A DNA stretch of 64,000 nt from assembly GCA_947457545.1 (NCBI GenBank), contig CANGXD010000004.1, forward strand, positions 1 to 64,000, written 5' to 3'. Positions 38,903 through 47,594 of this stretch are shown piece by piece. Position 1 is the first letter of the stretch, and every line of letters begins with the position of its first letter. The notes beneath the pieces were generated by a model. It had not been told where the DNA came from. It searched no databases and saw nothing but the letters and a program-made list of their open reading frames with translations. The stretch comes from Gemmatimonadaceae bacterium. GTDB lineage: Bacteria; Gemmatimonadota; Gemmatimonadetes; Gemmatimonadales; Gemmatimonadaceae. The position numbers were made by a program, and so were the translations under genes.

Positions 38903-39787
38903 GTGTTCGACGAAAACGTCTTGATGGAGTCGCTGCAGGAGTCGCTCGGCGACGAGTACGATGTCCTTGGATTCCTGGGAAAGCGCGACGGACATCGCTT
39001 CGTTTTTCTCGCGCGGGAGCGCGCAGGAGACGGAGAGTTATCGGCCATTCAACTCGAAGAGGATGGCACTGATGCCGATGGACAGCCGACGTTTTCCATC
39101 GACATCCTGCGAAAACTCGATCACTCGGTGCCCGACGAAGGCTCGCTCTGCCACCGCTGCAAGCATCGCCTGCGTAAGTGGGCGCGCTTCTGCACGCAGT
39201 GTGGCGCAGACGTATCGGGCGTTGGGGTCTCGGCGGGGGGCTCACATTCGCGGACCACGCTGCTGTCCGCAGTCCGCGGTGCCGCTGGCGCGGACCTCGA
39301 AATTCTCGGCGAGATGCCGCGTGCCGAAGGCGGCGGATTGGTGTACTTCGGTCGCGAGCATGCCACCGGCCGCATCGTCGCGTTACGCCTCGATCAGGAA
39401 GGCAGCGAAGAGTACAGCTTGAGTGTCACCCGAGTCATCAAGCCGCTACCAAAGCGACCGGCGCAGAAACCGGACGCTCCAGCGCGCTCGGTATCGCTGG
39501 TACGGCGGTTCACCACCGAGGAGCGAGAAATCATCGCGGATGCAAAGCGGCGGCGCGATGCGACCCGCGCCGCCGCGGTACCGCCAGCGCCGGTCAAGAA
39601 TGAGGCGCCAGCCCCGCGGCACGCGCCGCCACCAGCACCGGCGCCGAGGCCCCAGCAACGTTCGACGGCGCAGGAGGAGCCTCCGCGACTGGCGACCACA
39701 GGCACATCCGCTCCGAACCGCGCCCTGATCATCGGTGTGGGCACGATAATCCTGGTGGGTGCCGTGGCGCTCGCGCTGTTCGGCTGA
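38903..39787 (+). CDS. Zinc-ribbon membrane protein with two kinase N-lobe-like segments; hypothetical
   Basis: CHRCKHRLRKWARFCTQCGADVSG between EYDVLGFLGKRDGHRFVFLARERAGDGELSAIQLEED and LEILGEMPRAEGGGLVYFGREHATGRIVALRLDQEG; C-terminal TM ALIIGVGTIILVGAVALALFG. Start uncertain (38903 GTG or 38924 ATG). Confidence 0.75.
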   Translation: MFDENVLMESLQESLGDEYDVLGFLGKRDGHRFVFLARERAGDGELSAIQLEEDGTDADGQPTFSIDILRKLDHSVPDEGSLCHRCKHRLRKWARFCTQCGADVSGVGVSAGGSHSRTTLLSAVRGAAGADLEILGEMPRAEGGGLVYFGREHATGRIVALRLDQEGSEEYSLSVTRVIKPLPKRPAQKPDAPARSVSLVRRFTTEEREIIADAKRRRDATRAAAVPPAPVKNEAPAPRHAPPPAPAPRPQQRSTAQEEPPRLATTGTSAPNRALIIGVGTIILVGAVALALFG

Positions 39788-39909
39788 CCCTAGCGGTAAC
39801 CGCCCCCAGGCAGTAGCGTCTGGCTGCTTTGCAATGGTCCACCTGCTGTGGCTGTGTCTCATCAGGGATCGCTGATCCGTCCGGCATCCCCCAGTCCTAA
39901 ATCAGGCGC

Positions 39910-41946
39910 TTGATGATGAATCGTGCACGTTTCGTAGCACTGCGCGCACTCCCCGCGCTCCTGCTGGCAGTGGTGAGCGCGTGCGGCGGCGGCGGGGACA
40001 GCGGTGGCCCGAGCGCTCCTCCACCCGATAATTCGATCGCCCGCATCGAAATTTCGCCTTCGGCTGCGGTGACACTGGTCTCCGGTACAACCGGCACGTT
40101 GAACGCCGGTGCGTTGACGAAAGACAACCGGTTAGTCAGTGTAAGCAGCTTCATCTGGGCGTCCTCCAACGACGCGGTCGTGAGTGTGAGTGGCGGAGTC
40201 ATTACCGGTCGGCTCGCCGGATCGGCAACCATCACGGCATCGAGTGGCAGCGTTGTCTCTCCCGGAGTAACGGTCACGGTGTCCGCCGGTGCCGCCGCCC
40301 GTCTGGTCGTGCGTGCGCAACCCGAGGGAGCCGCGTCGGGCACGCCGCTCACCGCGCAACCAGTCATCGAAGTGCGCGATGTCGCGGGGAATCTCGTGAC
40401 CACGGCGGCGGTTCCCGTCACGGCGGCGCTGCCCCAAGGCGGTGGTGTGCTGTCCGGCGCGACCACGGTGAACTCCGTACAAGGAATCGCGCAGTTTGCC
40501 AATCTCACGGTGGCAGGAACCGTCGGCCCGCGCACCCTGGTGTTCTCCTCGGCGGGGCTGACCGCAGTTACCTCTGCCGCGTTCACACTCCGGGCCGGGG
40601 CGCCAGCCGCCGTCGCGGCCACGGTCCCTGCCCTGACGCTCCGCAGTGGTATAGCGAACCCGGTGTCGTTCGTGGCGCAGGTGCGCGATGTGGCGGGGAA
40701 TGATGTGGCACTGGCGGGCCGCACTGTCCAAATCGCCGTACAGGGCGGCACCGGTTCCACGACCGTGAGCGGCAACAGCAGCATTACCGACGCGCAGGGG
40801 CGCGCGACCTTTACGACACTGGTGGTGGCGGGGGTGGCAGGCGCGCGCCAACTCACTCTCACGGCTGACGGACTACCGGGTACCGCCACGATCCCGCTGT
40901 CGCTGGTCGGTGGCCGGCCGACCCGTCTTCGCATCGAGCGGGATCTCCCCTCGACAGCCTCCATCGGGGTGCCCATACCGCAGCAGCCCGTCCTGCAGTT
41001 GCTCGATAGCCTCGGCAACACCGCGCCGCAACAGGATGTCACGGTGAATGCGGCGGTGCTCTCCGGCTTAGGCACGCTCTTGGGCAGTGTCGCCACCAGT
41101 GACACGACCGGACGCGTGACGTTTTCGTCGTTGACATTCAATGGCGGAACGGCGGGCCAGCGCAGCATACAGTTTAGCGGCAGCGGGCTTACGAGTGCGA
41201 CGTCGCGACTCGTCGATGTGACCATTGACGTCTCGCGGGTCACGTCGGTGTCAGTATCGAAGACCAGCGCAGACACCGTCGAACGCATGTTTCATATGCG
41301 CGGCCCGCTCGATACGCTCACCCCCAGTGTGCGCATCCGCAACGCGGTCGGACAACTGCAGTCTGGCGGTGTTCGCTGGATCGTTCGCGACCCAACACGC
41401 CTCACCGTCGATGGCAACGGACGGCTCTCCGCCGTACGAGCCGGGCGCACCTTCGTCGTCGTGCAGTCCGCCACCGATTCGACCATTGCGGACTCGTTGC
41501 TGGTGTTCGTGCCACAAAACACCACCGGTCCGATTCTGCGTACCGACCTGAAAAGCTACCGCCTCAATCATCTCCCGAGTCGGTTTCAGATGTCGGTCAT
41601 CGTCGAATCCCGTGACGTGCGGCGATTCGCGGGGGCGGACATCAGTGTCATTGGCGCTCCTGACAACAATCCGTTCGCGCCCGTGTTTTTCGCGGACGTT
41701 GTCCGGCTTCCTGACGTGACGGCGGGATTTGTTGCAGGTATCTCCCTTGAGAATCGGATTGTCGCCTTGTGGACACCACCATCGGTCAGGAGTAGCGCCA
41801 CGGTAGTCCTCCTCACGATCGTCTGCGACCAGAGAGGCCCGGGTCCCGAACAGATCATCCTCCTGCTTAACCAACTCCTCGACGGCAATTACTCCGACAT
41901 CACGTCGGCAACGAGCGTCTTCAACCCCGTTCTGGTAGCCCGATGA
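39910..41946 (+). CDS. Lipoprotein with tandem Ig-like (Big-type) domains and a C-terminal possible cohesin-like module
   Basis: Lipobox ALLLAVVSACGGGG; Big-like repeats (GTLNAGALTKDNRLVSVSSFIWASSNDAVVSVSGGVITGRLAGSATITASSG; AQVRDVAGNDVALAGRTVQIAVQGG). Confidence 0.85.
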   Translation: MMMNRARFVALRALPALLLAVVSACGGGGDSGGPSAPPPDNSIARIEISPSAAVTLVSGTTGTLNAGALTKDNRLVSVSSFIWASSNDAVVSVSGGVITGRLAGSATITASSGSVVSPGVTVTVSAGAAARLVVRAQPEGAASGTPLTAQPVIEVRDVAGNLVTTAAVPVTAALPQGGGVLSGATTVNSVQGIAQFANLTVAGTVGPRTLVFSSAGLTAVTSAAFTLRAGAPAAVAATVPALTLRSGIANPVSFVAQVRDVAGNDVALAGRTVQIAVQGGTGSTTVSGNSSITDAQGRATFTTLVVAGVAGARQLTLTADGLPGTATIPLSLVGGRPTRLRIERDLPSTASIGVPIPQQPVLQLLDSLGNTAPQQDVTVNAAVLSGLGTLLGSVATSDTTGRVTFSSLTFNGGTAGQRSIQFSGSGLTSATSRLVDVTIDVSRVTSVSVSKTSADTVERMFHMRGPLDTLTPSVRIRNAVGQLQSGGVRWIVRDPTRLTVDGNGRLSAVRAGRTFVVVQSATDSTIADSLLVFVPQNTTGPILRTDLKSYRLNHLPSRFQMSVIVESRDVRRFAGADISVIGAPDNNPFAPVFFADVVRLPDVTAGFVAGISLENRIVALWTPPSVRSSATVVLLTIVCDQRGPGPEQIILLLNQLLDGNYSDITSATSVFNPVLVAR

Positions 41947-42455
41947 TCCGATTCCGGTCTGCTGTTTCTTCGTCACACTCGATGGTGCCATGCGGGGTGC
42001 TCCCGAGTCTGCTGTTCGCATTGAGTCTGCTGAGCAGCTGTCGTACGATCGCCGACGTCGCCTCGTCACCAGGCGAAGCCCGCAGTCACCTCGCGCTTCG
42101 TACACATGCCTTGCGCGGTGACACAATGGCTGTCGAGCTGATGCTGGGCGTCGGCCCAACGACGACGCTCACGAGTATGGGGGCGACGGTCCAGGCGGCG
42201 TCAGGGTGGCAGTTTCATGCCTGCCACGCCGAGCAGGGAGCGCCACTACTCGCCTGTGGCAACACGCCAGATGGGGTGCACATGGCCGCATCATGGGCCA
42301 CGGGAGCGCATACCGGGTCGCTCGTGACCTTCCTGTTCGTCCGGACCACTCCGGCGGCAGCAGCGCAATGGACGTTGAACGTGACGCAGGTACACGGCGC
42401 CCGCGGGCAGTCGCTTGTCGACTCGCTTGAGTGGCGTGGCAACGGTGTCCCATGA
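41943..42455 (+). CDS. Secreted/lipoprotein of unknown function, beta-sandwich-like
   Basis: Signal/lipobox LLFALSLLSSCRT; predicted beta-rich LALRTHALRGDTMAVELMLGVGPTTTLTSMGATVQAASGWQFHAC; ATGA overlap with the preceding CDS. Confidence 0.7.
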   Translation: MIRFRSAVSSSHSMVPCGVLPSLLFALSLLSSCRTIADVASSPGEARSHLALRTHALRGDTMAVELMLGVGPTTTLTSMGATVQAASGWQFHACHAEQGAPLLACGNTPDGVHMAASWATGAHTGSLVTFLFVRTTPAAAAQWTLNVTQVHGARGQSLVDSLEWRGNGVP

Positions 42456-42853
42456 TCGCGGCAAACACGTGGGTGCGCACAAGTGTCTCGCTCCTGTGTT
42501 TGGCGACCGTGTCGTGCCGTCACCGTTCAGAAACGAACATCGTACCACGCATTGAAAGTCTCTCGCCTGCAAACGGCAGTGTCGCGGACGGCTCCATCAT
42601 TTCCGTGCTGGTCACGGGAAGTGGATTCGACTCGCTCAACACCGTGCATTTTGGAAGGCTTGAGCTGCGGCAGATTCCGCGCATCTCGGAGACCACGTTG
42701 CGCTTCGTTGTGCCGCTTGACGATTCGCAACTGCCAGATCGCGGCGAAGCCCCGCCTCAAGCGCTCGCGGAGGGGCCCTACACGGTGACTGTGTCGACGT
42801 CACGTGGGCGCTCCAACGTGCTCACGTTCACACTGCAGCGCTCGAAGCGATAA
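42452..42853 (+). CDS. IPT/TIG-domain lipoprotein
   Basis: Lipobox LLCLATVSC; PRIESLSPANGSVADGSIISVLVTGSGFDSLNTVHFGRLELRQIPRISETTLRFVVP; ATGA overlap with the upstream CDS. Confidence 0.75.
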   Translation: MIAANTWVRTSVSLLCLATVSCRHRSETNIVPRIESLSPANGSVADGSIISVLVTGSGFDSLNTVHFGRLELRQIPRISETTLRFVVPLDDSQLPDRGEAPPQALAEGPYTVTVSTSRGRSNVLTFTLQRSKR

Positions 42854-45399
42854 TGGCCAGAACTATGACGACGACGATGGCATTGTTCCGATACGCGATG
42901 TTGGGTGCGCTGATTGCCCCTCGCGTTGTGCATGCGCAGAGTGGCGAAGCGGTGCGTGAGGGGAATCCGTCTGAACGACGCGAAGCGCTCGGGCGTCTCT
43001 GGGACGGGGTACCGGGGACGGACCAGATCAACTCCGGCGCGGACTACCTGACATGGCTGCGCGCGGGAGCTGGTGCCATGGCCACGCGCGGCACTGGCCG
43101 AATGTCCGTTCAGGTACCAAACGCCCGACAGTGGAGCTCCATTGGCCCGTTCGGTTTGTTCGCGGCCAGCCCTGTCTACGGGTCCGCTCCCCAACTGGAC
43201 GCTGGACGGGTCGCCTCGCTTGCCTTTCATCCGTCCGACCCAAGAATTCTGTATTTGGGCACGGCGGCCGGCGGCCTGTGGCGTAGTGTCACCGAAGGCG
43301 CTATCTGGGAGCCCCTCAATACCCAAAGCGTCTGCAATTCGCTGGTGTTCGGCGCCGTCGTGGTCGATCCCGTGACGCCACAAACCGTGTATGCGGGAAC
43401 CGGTGACTTTGCGGAGGGACTGTTCGCGGGAAAAAGTGCCTCGTTCGCGGCTGGGTCGTGTGGATTGCTGCGCAGCACCGACGGGGGGAGCAGCTGGACA
43501 CGGTACACCGTGCCCGGTCCATCCGGCGCAGATTTTCAGCCGTATTTTGCGCGCCTCGTGGTGGATCGGACCTCTGCCGGTTCGCTGACGGCCACCGTGC
43601 TCGTCGCGGCCACGAATCGGGGGATCTATCGCTCGACCAACTCGGGAACGAGCTGGACAAACGTGCAGGACGGTACGTTCAGCGACGTGGCGCAGGAAGC
43701 CGCGACGCCGACGACGTTGTACGCCGCCTCCCGCAGTTCCGGGTCCGCTGGGGCGGCGTTATGGCGCTCAGTGGACCGCGGGATCACGTGGCAACAGGTT
43801 CGTGAATTTCCAGGGATGCGGCGATTGTCCATCGCGACATCAGCCGCGCGCCCACGCGCCGTGTTCATCGTCGCCGCGCAAAGTGACCGGTCGTTCGGCG
43901 GCGTGAGCCGGTGGGATGATATCTCCGGCGCCACCGGTACGCTGACCCCTCTCGACGCTCGAGGCATTACCGCTGCGCGCGTGCGAAACAACGAGCCCAA
44001 CTTCGGTACGCAGAGTGAGTACAATCTCGTCATCACCGTAGACCAGCGTGATGCCAACGTGCTCTTCGTCGCCGGCGTGGAAGCGTTCAAGTCGACGAAT
44101 GGCGGCGCCTCTTTCTCACATATCGGGCGGAATATCCACGTCGACTGGCACGCGATCGCCATTGATCCCGCGAACTCCAGTCGCGTGTTCGCCGGAAACG
44201 ACGGCGGCGCCTTCCTGTCGCACGATGGTGGAGCATCCTTCGCCGACGTCAATCAGGGATTGGCGACCACCATGCACTATCCCGGGATGGCGGTACATCC
44301 AACAGACCCCACGGCGATCCTCACCGGCATGCAGGACAACGGTACGGTGTTCGCCCGGAACGGGGCCACGCAGTGGGTTGGCGTATACGATGGAGATGGT
44401 GGCTTCGCGGCGATCGATGCGACTGATCCAGGCAGTCCGTTCTTTTACGTATCCTCGCAGCAAGGCAACATTCAGCGAATACAGAATCCGCTGGGGTTCG
44501 ATCAGGTTCGACGAAACATTTCGCCTGATACGACGCCAACCCGCGCGTTCATCGCGCCTTTCGTACTCGATCAAGCGCGGCCCACGCGCCTGTATTTCGG
44601 TGCAACACAACTCTATCGGTCGACCGACCGCGGCGACAGCTGGCTGCCCATCTCTCCCCAGATCAGCCCGCAAGGCAGTGTGATCACCGCGATCGCGGTG
44701 TCGCCACGCGATTCCACGGTGATCCTCGTCGGCGCCAACGACGGGACGGTCCGTTACTCGAGGACCTTCGGTACCTCCTGGCTTGCTCCGGCGAATGCCA
44801 CGTTTCCGGCCCGTCCAGTTACCGATGTCGCCATCGATCCGAACGACGCGCGACGCATGGCAGTCACGTTTGGGGGAACGGGGGAACGGGGAAACGTCTT
44901 CTTCACCGTCGACGGCGGCGTCACCTGGGTCAATCGCAGCAGCAATCTTCCTGATGTGACGACGATGGCGGTCGCCTATGGCCCTGGCGCCAGTCTCTAT
45001 CTGGGCAACATGTTCGGCGTGTACCGGAGTGAGAATGAAGGCGCAACGTGGACGAGGGAGGACGGCGTGCCGTTCGTGCGCGTCACGGATTTAGTCTATA
45101 GCGCTACGACGAACCGGCTGGTGGCCGCCACGTATGGTCGGGGGATCTGGTCCTTCAGCTTCGGTTCGACGTCACCCGTCTTGCGCGGCGATGCGGATGG
45201 CAACGGCGTCGTCAATGCAGCAGACGCCACGGTGATCCAACAAGCCCTCCTCGGCATGCAACTGTCGTCAACCACCCGACTCTTTCCCAATGGTGATGCC
45301 AACTGTGATGGCAAGGTCGAGATCCTCGACGCCATTCAGATCATCCGATTCGTGGCCTCACTCCCCAACCAGGCGACGTGTGTCAATACACTGCGCTGA
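42853..45399 (+). CDS. Secreted sortilin/BNR-repeat beta-propeller protein with C-terminal type I dockerin-like module
   Basis: BNR/Asp-box motifs (STDGGSSWTRY, STNSGTSWTNV, SVDRGITWQQV, STDRGDSWLPI, TVDGGVTWVNR); C-terminus GDADGNGVVNAADATVIQQALLG...NGDANCDGKVEILDAIQIIRFVASLP with two F-hand-like loops. Confidence 0.88.
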   Translation: MARTMTTTMALFRYAMLGALIAPRVVHAQSGEAVREGNPSERREALGRLWDGVPGTDQINSGADYLTWLRAGAGAMATRGTGRMSVQVPNARQWSSIGPFGLFAASPVYGSAPQLDAGRVASLAFHPSDPRILYLGTAAGGLWRSVTEGAIWEPLNTQSVCNSLVFGAVVVDPVTPQTVYAGTGDFAEGLFAGKSASFAAGSCGLLRSTDGGSSWTRYTVPGPSGADFQPYFARLVVDRTSAGSLTATVLVAATNRGIYRSTNSGTSWTNVQDGTFSDVAQEAATPTTLYAASRSSGSAGAALWRSVDRGITWQQVREFPGMRRLSIATSAARPRAVFIVAAQSDRSFGGVSRWDDISGATGTLTPLDARGITAARVRNNEPNFGTQSEYNLVITVDQRDANVLFVAGVEAFKSTNGGASFSHIGRNIHVDWHAIAIDPANSSRVFAGNDGGAFLSHDGGASFADVNQGLATTMHYPGMAVHPTDPTAILTGMQDNGTVFARNGATQWVGVYDGDGGFAAIDATDPGSPFFYVSSQQGNIQRIQNPLGFDQVRRNISPDTTPTRAFIAPFVLDQARPTRLYFGATQLYRSTDRGDSWLPISPQISPQGSVITAIAVSPRDSTVILVGANDGTVRYSRTFGTSWLAPANATFPARPVTDVAIDPNDARRMAVTFGGTGERGNVFFTVDGGVTWVNRSSNLPDVTTMAVAYGPGASLYLGNMFGVYRSENEGATWTREDGVPFVRVTDLVYSATTNRLVAATYGRGIWSFSFGSTSPVLRGDADGNGVVNAADATVIQQALLGMQLSSTTRLFPNGDANCDGKVEILDAIQIIRFVASLPNQATCVNTLR

Positions 45400-45565
45400 C
45401 GCGGGAGCCTCCATGTGAGGACTCTGGCAACGTTCATTGTCGGCGCATACTTTCCCGACGCGCGCAGTCGAACTCAGGCATACGCCGCATCTCACCAGAT
45501 ACATCATCATGCTAGGTAGTGCACAAACCCTTTCGCTGCCTCACCCCGTCAACACAGGGAGCCTA

Positions 45566-47488
45566 ATGCGTGTTGTAGTAAAGAATCCGGTCAAGGCGTG
45601 CTTTACGATCGCAGCCGCGATCGTATTCGCGGCCTGTGGCGAAGCGACCGCACCGAAGCCAGACGCGATCACCTCCGTCAACGTCAGCGCATCTGCGTCG
45701 AGCATCGTGGTCGGGACCACGGCGACCCTCTCCGCGTCAGCAGCCACTGGTGACCCCGGTGCGAGCGTTACGTACCAATTTGTCTCGAGTGCGCCCAACA
45801 TCGCGTCGGTCAGTGCGACCGGCGTTGTCACGGGTGTCGCTGCCGGTACGGCCACCATCACCGTCACCGCGAACGGCTCGGGCGCGTGCTGCACCAGCAA
45901 GACGCTCACGGCCACCACGAGCATCACCGTCACAGCGCCGACGCCGGCGCTCACCGGAACGCTTACCGCTGCCCCGAACCCGGGCAACGTGAACGTCGGT
46001 GCCGACCTGACCATCGTTCCCAATGCCAGCCGTGGATCACCCGCGGTGGCCGTGAGCTACACCTACACCTCGAGCCAGCCGTCGATCGCCACCGTCACGA
46101 GCACGACGGGCGTGGTGACCGGTGTCAGTCCTGGCCAGGCAGTCATCACGGTAGCTGCTACAGGGTCCGGCGTCGGCTTCGTCACGACGACCCAGCAGAC
46201 ACTCGTGACCATCAACGTGGCTGCTCTGCCGCCGGCGTTGACCGGAACCATGACGGTCTCGCCGCCGAATCTCTCGATGACGATTGACGGTCAGCAGCAG
46301 TTGGCACCCAACGTGACGCGCGCCGCGCAGTCGGTGAACCTTGTAACCACGTACAGCTCCGACCGACCGGCCGTGGCATCGGTGTCGGCGTCGGGGCTCG
46401 TGAGCGCCGTAGGAGTCGGTACTGCGAACATCACCGTCAGTATCACGGGCTCCGGGAGCGGCTTCACGACGACGACACAGACGGCGATCGCATCCGTCAC
46501 GGTGGCGGCCGGACCGCCGGCGATCACGGCGCTTGCCCCCTCCGCATCGCCAGGTGTGAGCTTCGCCGTGGGTACGACGACACGGGTCAACGCAAACGTC
46601 ACGTCCGCGGCCGGCGCGGTAGTCAACACCTCATTCTCTTCGGCATCACCGGCGGTTGCTACCATCGCCGCGGATGGTACCGCCACCGCGATTGCGCCGG
46701 GAACGACCGTAATCACCGTGACAGCGACGGGTTCCGGCACGGGATTAACGGCGGTGACGCGGACGGCCACATTGACGCTCACGGTTACCGCAGCGCCATG
46801 CTCGATTTCAGACCAGCGAACGGACTTCGTCGTCCAGGGAGCGCTAACTATTACGGACTGCCGCTTCCCGTTCGGTGCCAACTCGAAAGCGGACTGGTTC
46901 CGAGTGACGACGACCGCCGTCACCAACGTACGACTCCAGGCAACCTCCGTTGGAGGATTCGCTCCAATCGTCGCGGCCAATTACAGCACGTCGACGGCGG
47001 ACGTTGTATTCTTTGACGTGACTGGTGACTATTTGCTGCCCATAGGAACGTCGTTCCTCGGGGTGGCATCGCTTGACGGACGACTTGGGAACTATTCCAT
47101 GTCGTCCTCGACGCTCGCCGAAGACATTGCCGGCTGCAGAACGACGATTATCATCAACAATCTTACAACGAACCAACGTCTGGATACGTCGAGCTGTCTC
47201 CCCAACGGGGGCACTAATAGGTATGATGACTTTTACGTCTTCAACCCAGGGCGTCCGTGTACGATCGACATGGTCGCCGCGCCAGGCAGCGCCATCGACC
47301 CCTTCCTGGAAGCATGGCGGTTCGATCAATCCTTGAAGCTCGTCGATAACGACGACACGAACGGAACTAGCGCGCGACTAAGCTTTGCCAGTTGCGCGGA
47401 TCCGCTGGGTCGAGCGTTGAACATCCGCGCTCGTAGCCTTGTGGCGTCAATTCTCGGTAGCTACCGGCTCACCGTCACGTTCCAATAG
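45566..47488 (+). CDS. Lipoprotein with tandem Big_2-type Ig-like domains and a C-terminal beta-rich domain
   Basis: Lipobox IAAAIVFAACGEA; repeats SSAPNIASVSATGVVTGVAAGTATITVTANGSG; SSQPSIATVTSTTGVVTGVSPGQAVITVAATGSG; SDRPAVASVSASGLVSAVGVGTANITVSITGSG; SASPAVATIAADGTATAIAPGTTVITVTATGSG. Confidence 0.88.
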   Translation: MRVVVKNPVKACFTIAAAIVFAACGEATAPKPDAITSVNVSASASSIVVGTTATLSASAATGDPGASVTYQFVSSAPNIASVSATGVVTGVAAGTATITVTANGSGACCTSKTLTATTSITVTAPTPALTGTLTAAPNPGNVNVGADLTIVPNASRGSPAVAVSYTYTSSQPSIATVTSTTGVVTGVSPGQAVITVAATGSGVGFVTTTQQTLVTINVAALPPALTGTMTVSPPNLSMTIDGQQQLAPNVTRAAQSVNLVTTYSSDRPAVASVSASGLVSAVGVGTANITVSITGSGSGFTTTTQTAIASVTVAAGPPAITALAPSASPGVSFAVGTTTRVNANVTSAAGAVVNTSFSSASPAVATIAADGTATAIAPGTTVITVTATGSGTGLTAVTRTATLTLTVTAAPCSISDQRTDFVVQGALTITDCRFPFGANSKADWFRVTTTAVTNVRLQATSVGGFAPIVAANYSTSTADVVFFDVTGDYLLPIGTSFLGVASLDGRLGNYSMSSSTLAEDIAGCRTTIIINNLTTNQRLDTSSCLPNGGTNRYDDFYVFNPGRPCTIDMVAAPGSAIDPFLEAWRFDQSLKLVDNDDTNGTSARLSFASCADPLGRALNIRARSLVASILGSYRLTVTFQ

Positions 47489-47594
47489 CACGACGTACGC
47501 ACGATAGGCCTCTGCTTCCGCCAACCGTCGAGTTGGGTGCCTCCTCAGGTGCTCGGCTCGGCGGTTTGTGCTGTCCTCGTCCAGAAGCGTTTCC

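Noticed and set aside
39897-41288. 463-aa - strand ORF
   Set aside because: Antisense to the Ig-like lipoprotein gene; low-complexity Thr/Val/Pro translation is the mirror of repetitive Big domains.
45566-46800. Repetitive DNA as a possible tandem-repeat or CRISPR-like array
   Set aside because: The repetition is explained by diverged coding Big_2 domains; no constant-length repeat/spacer structure.
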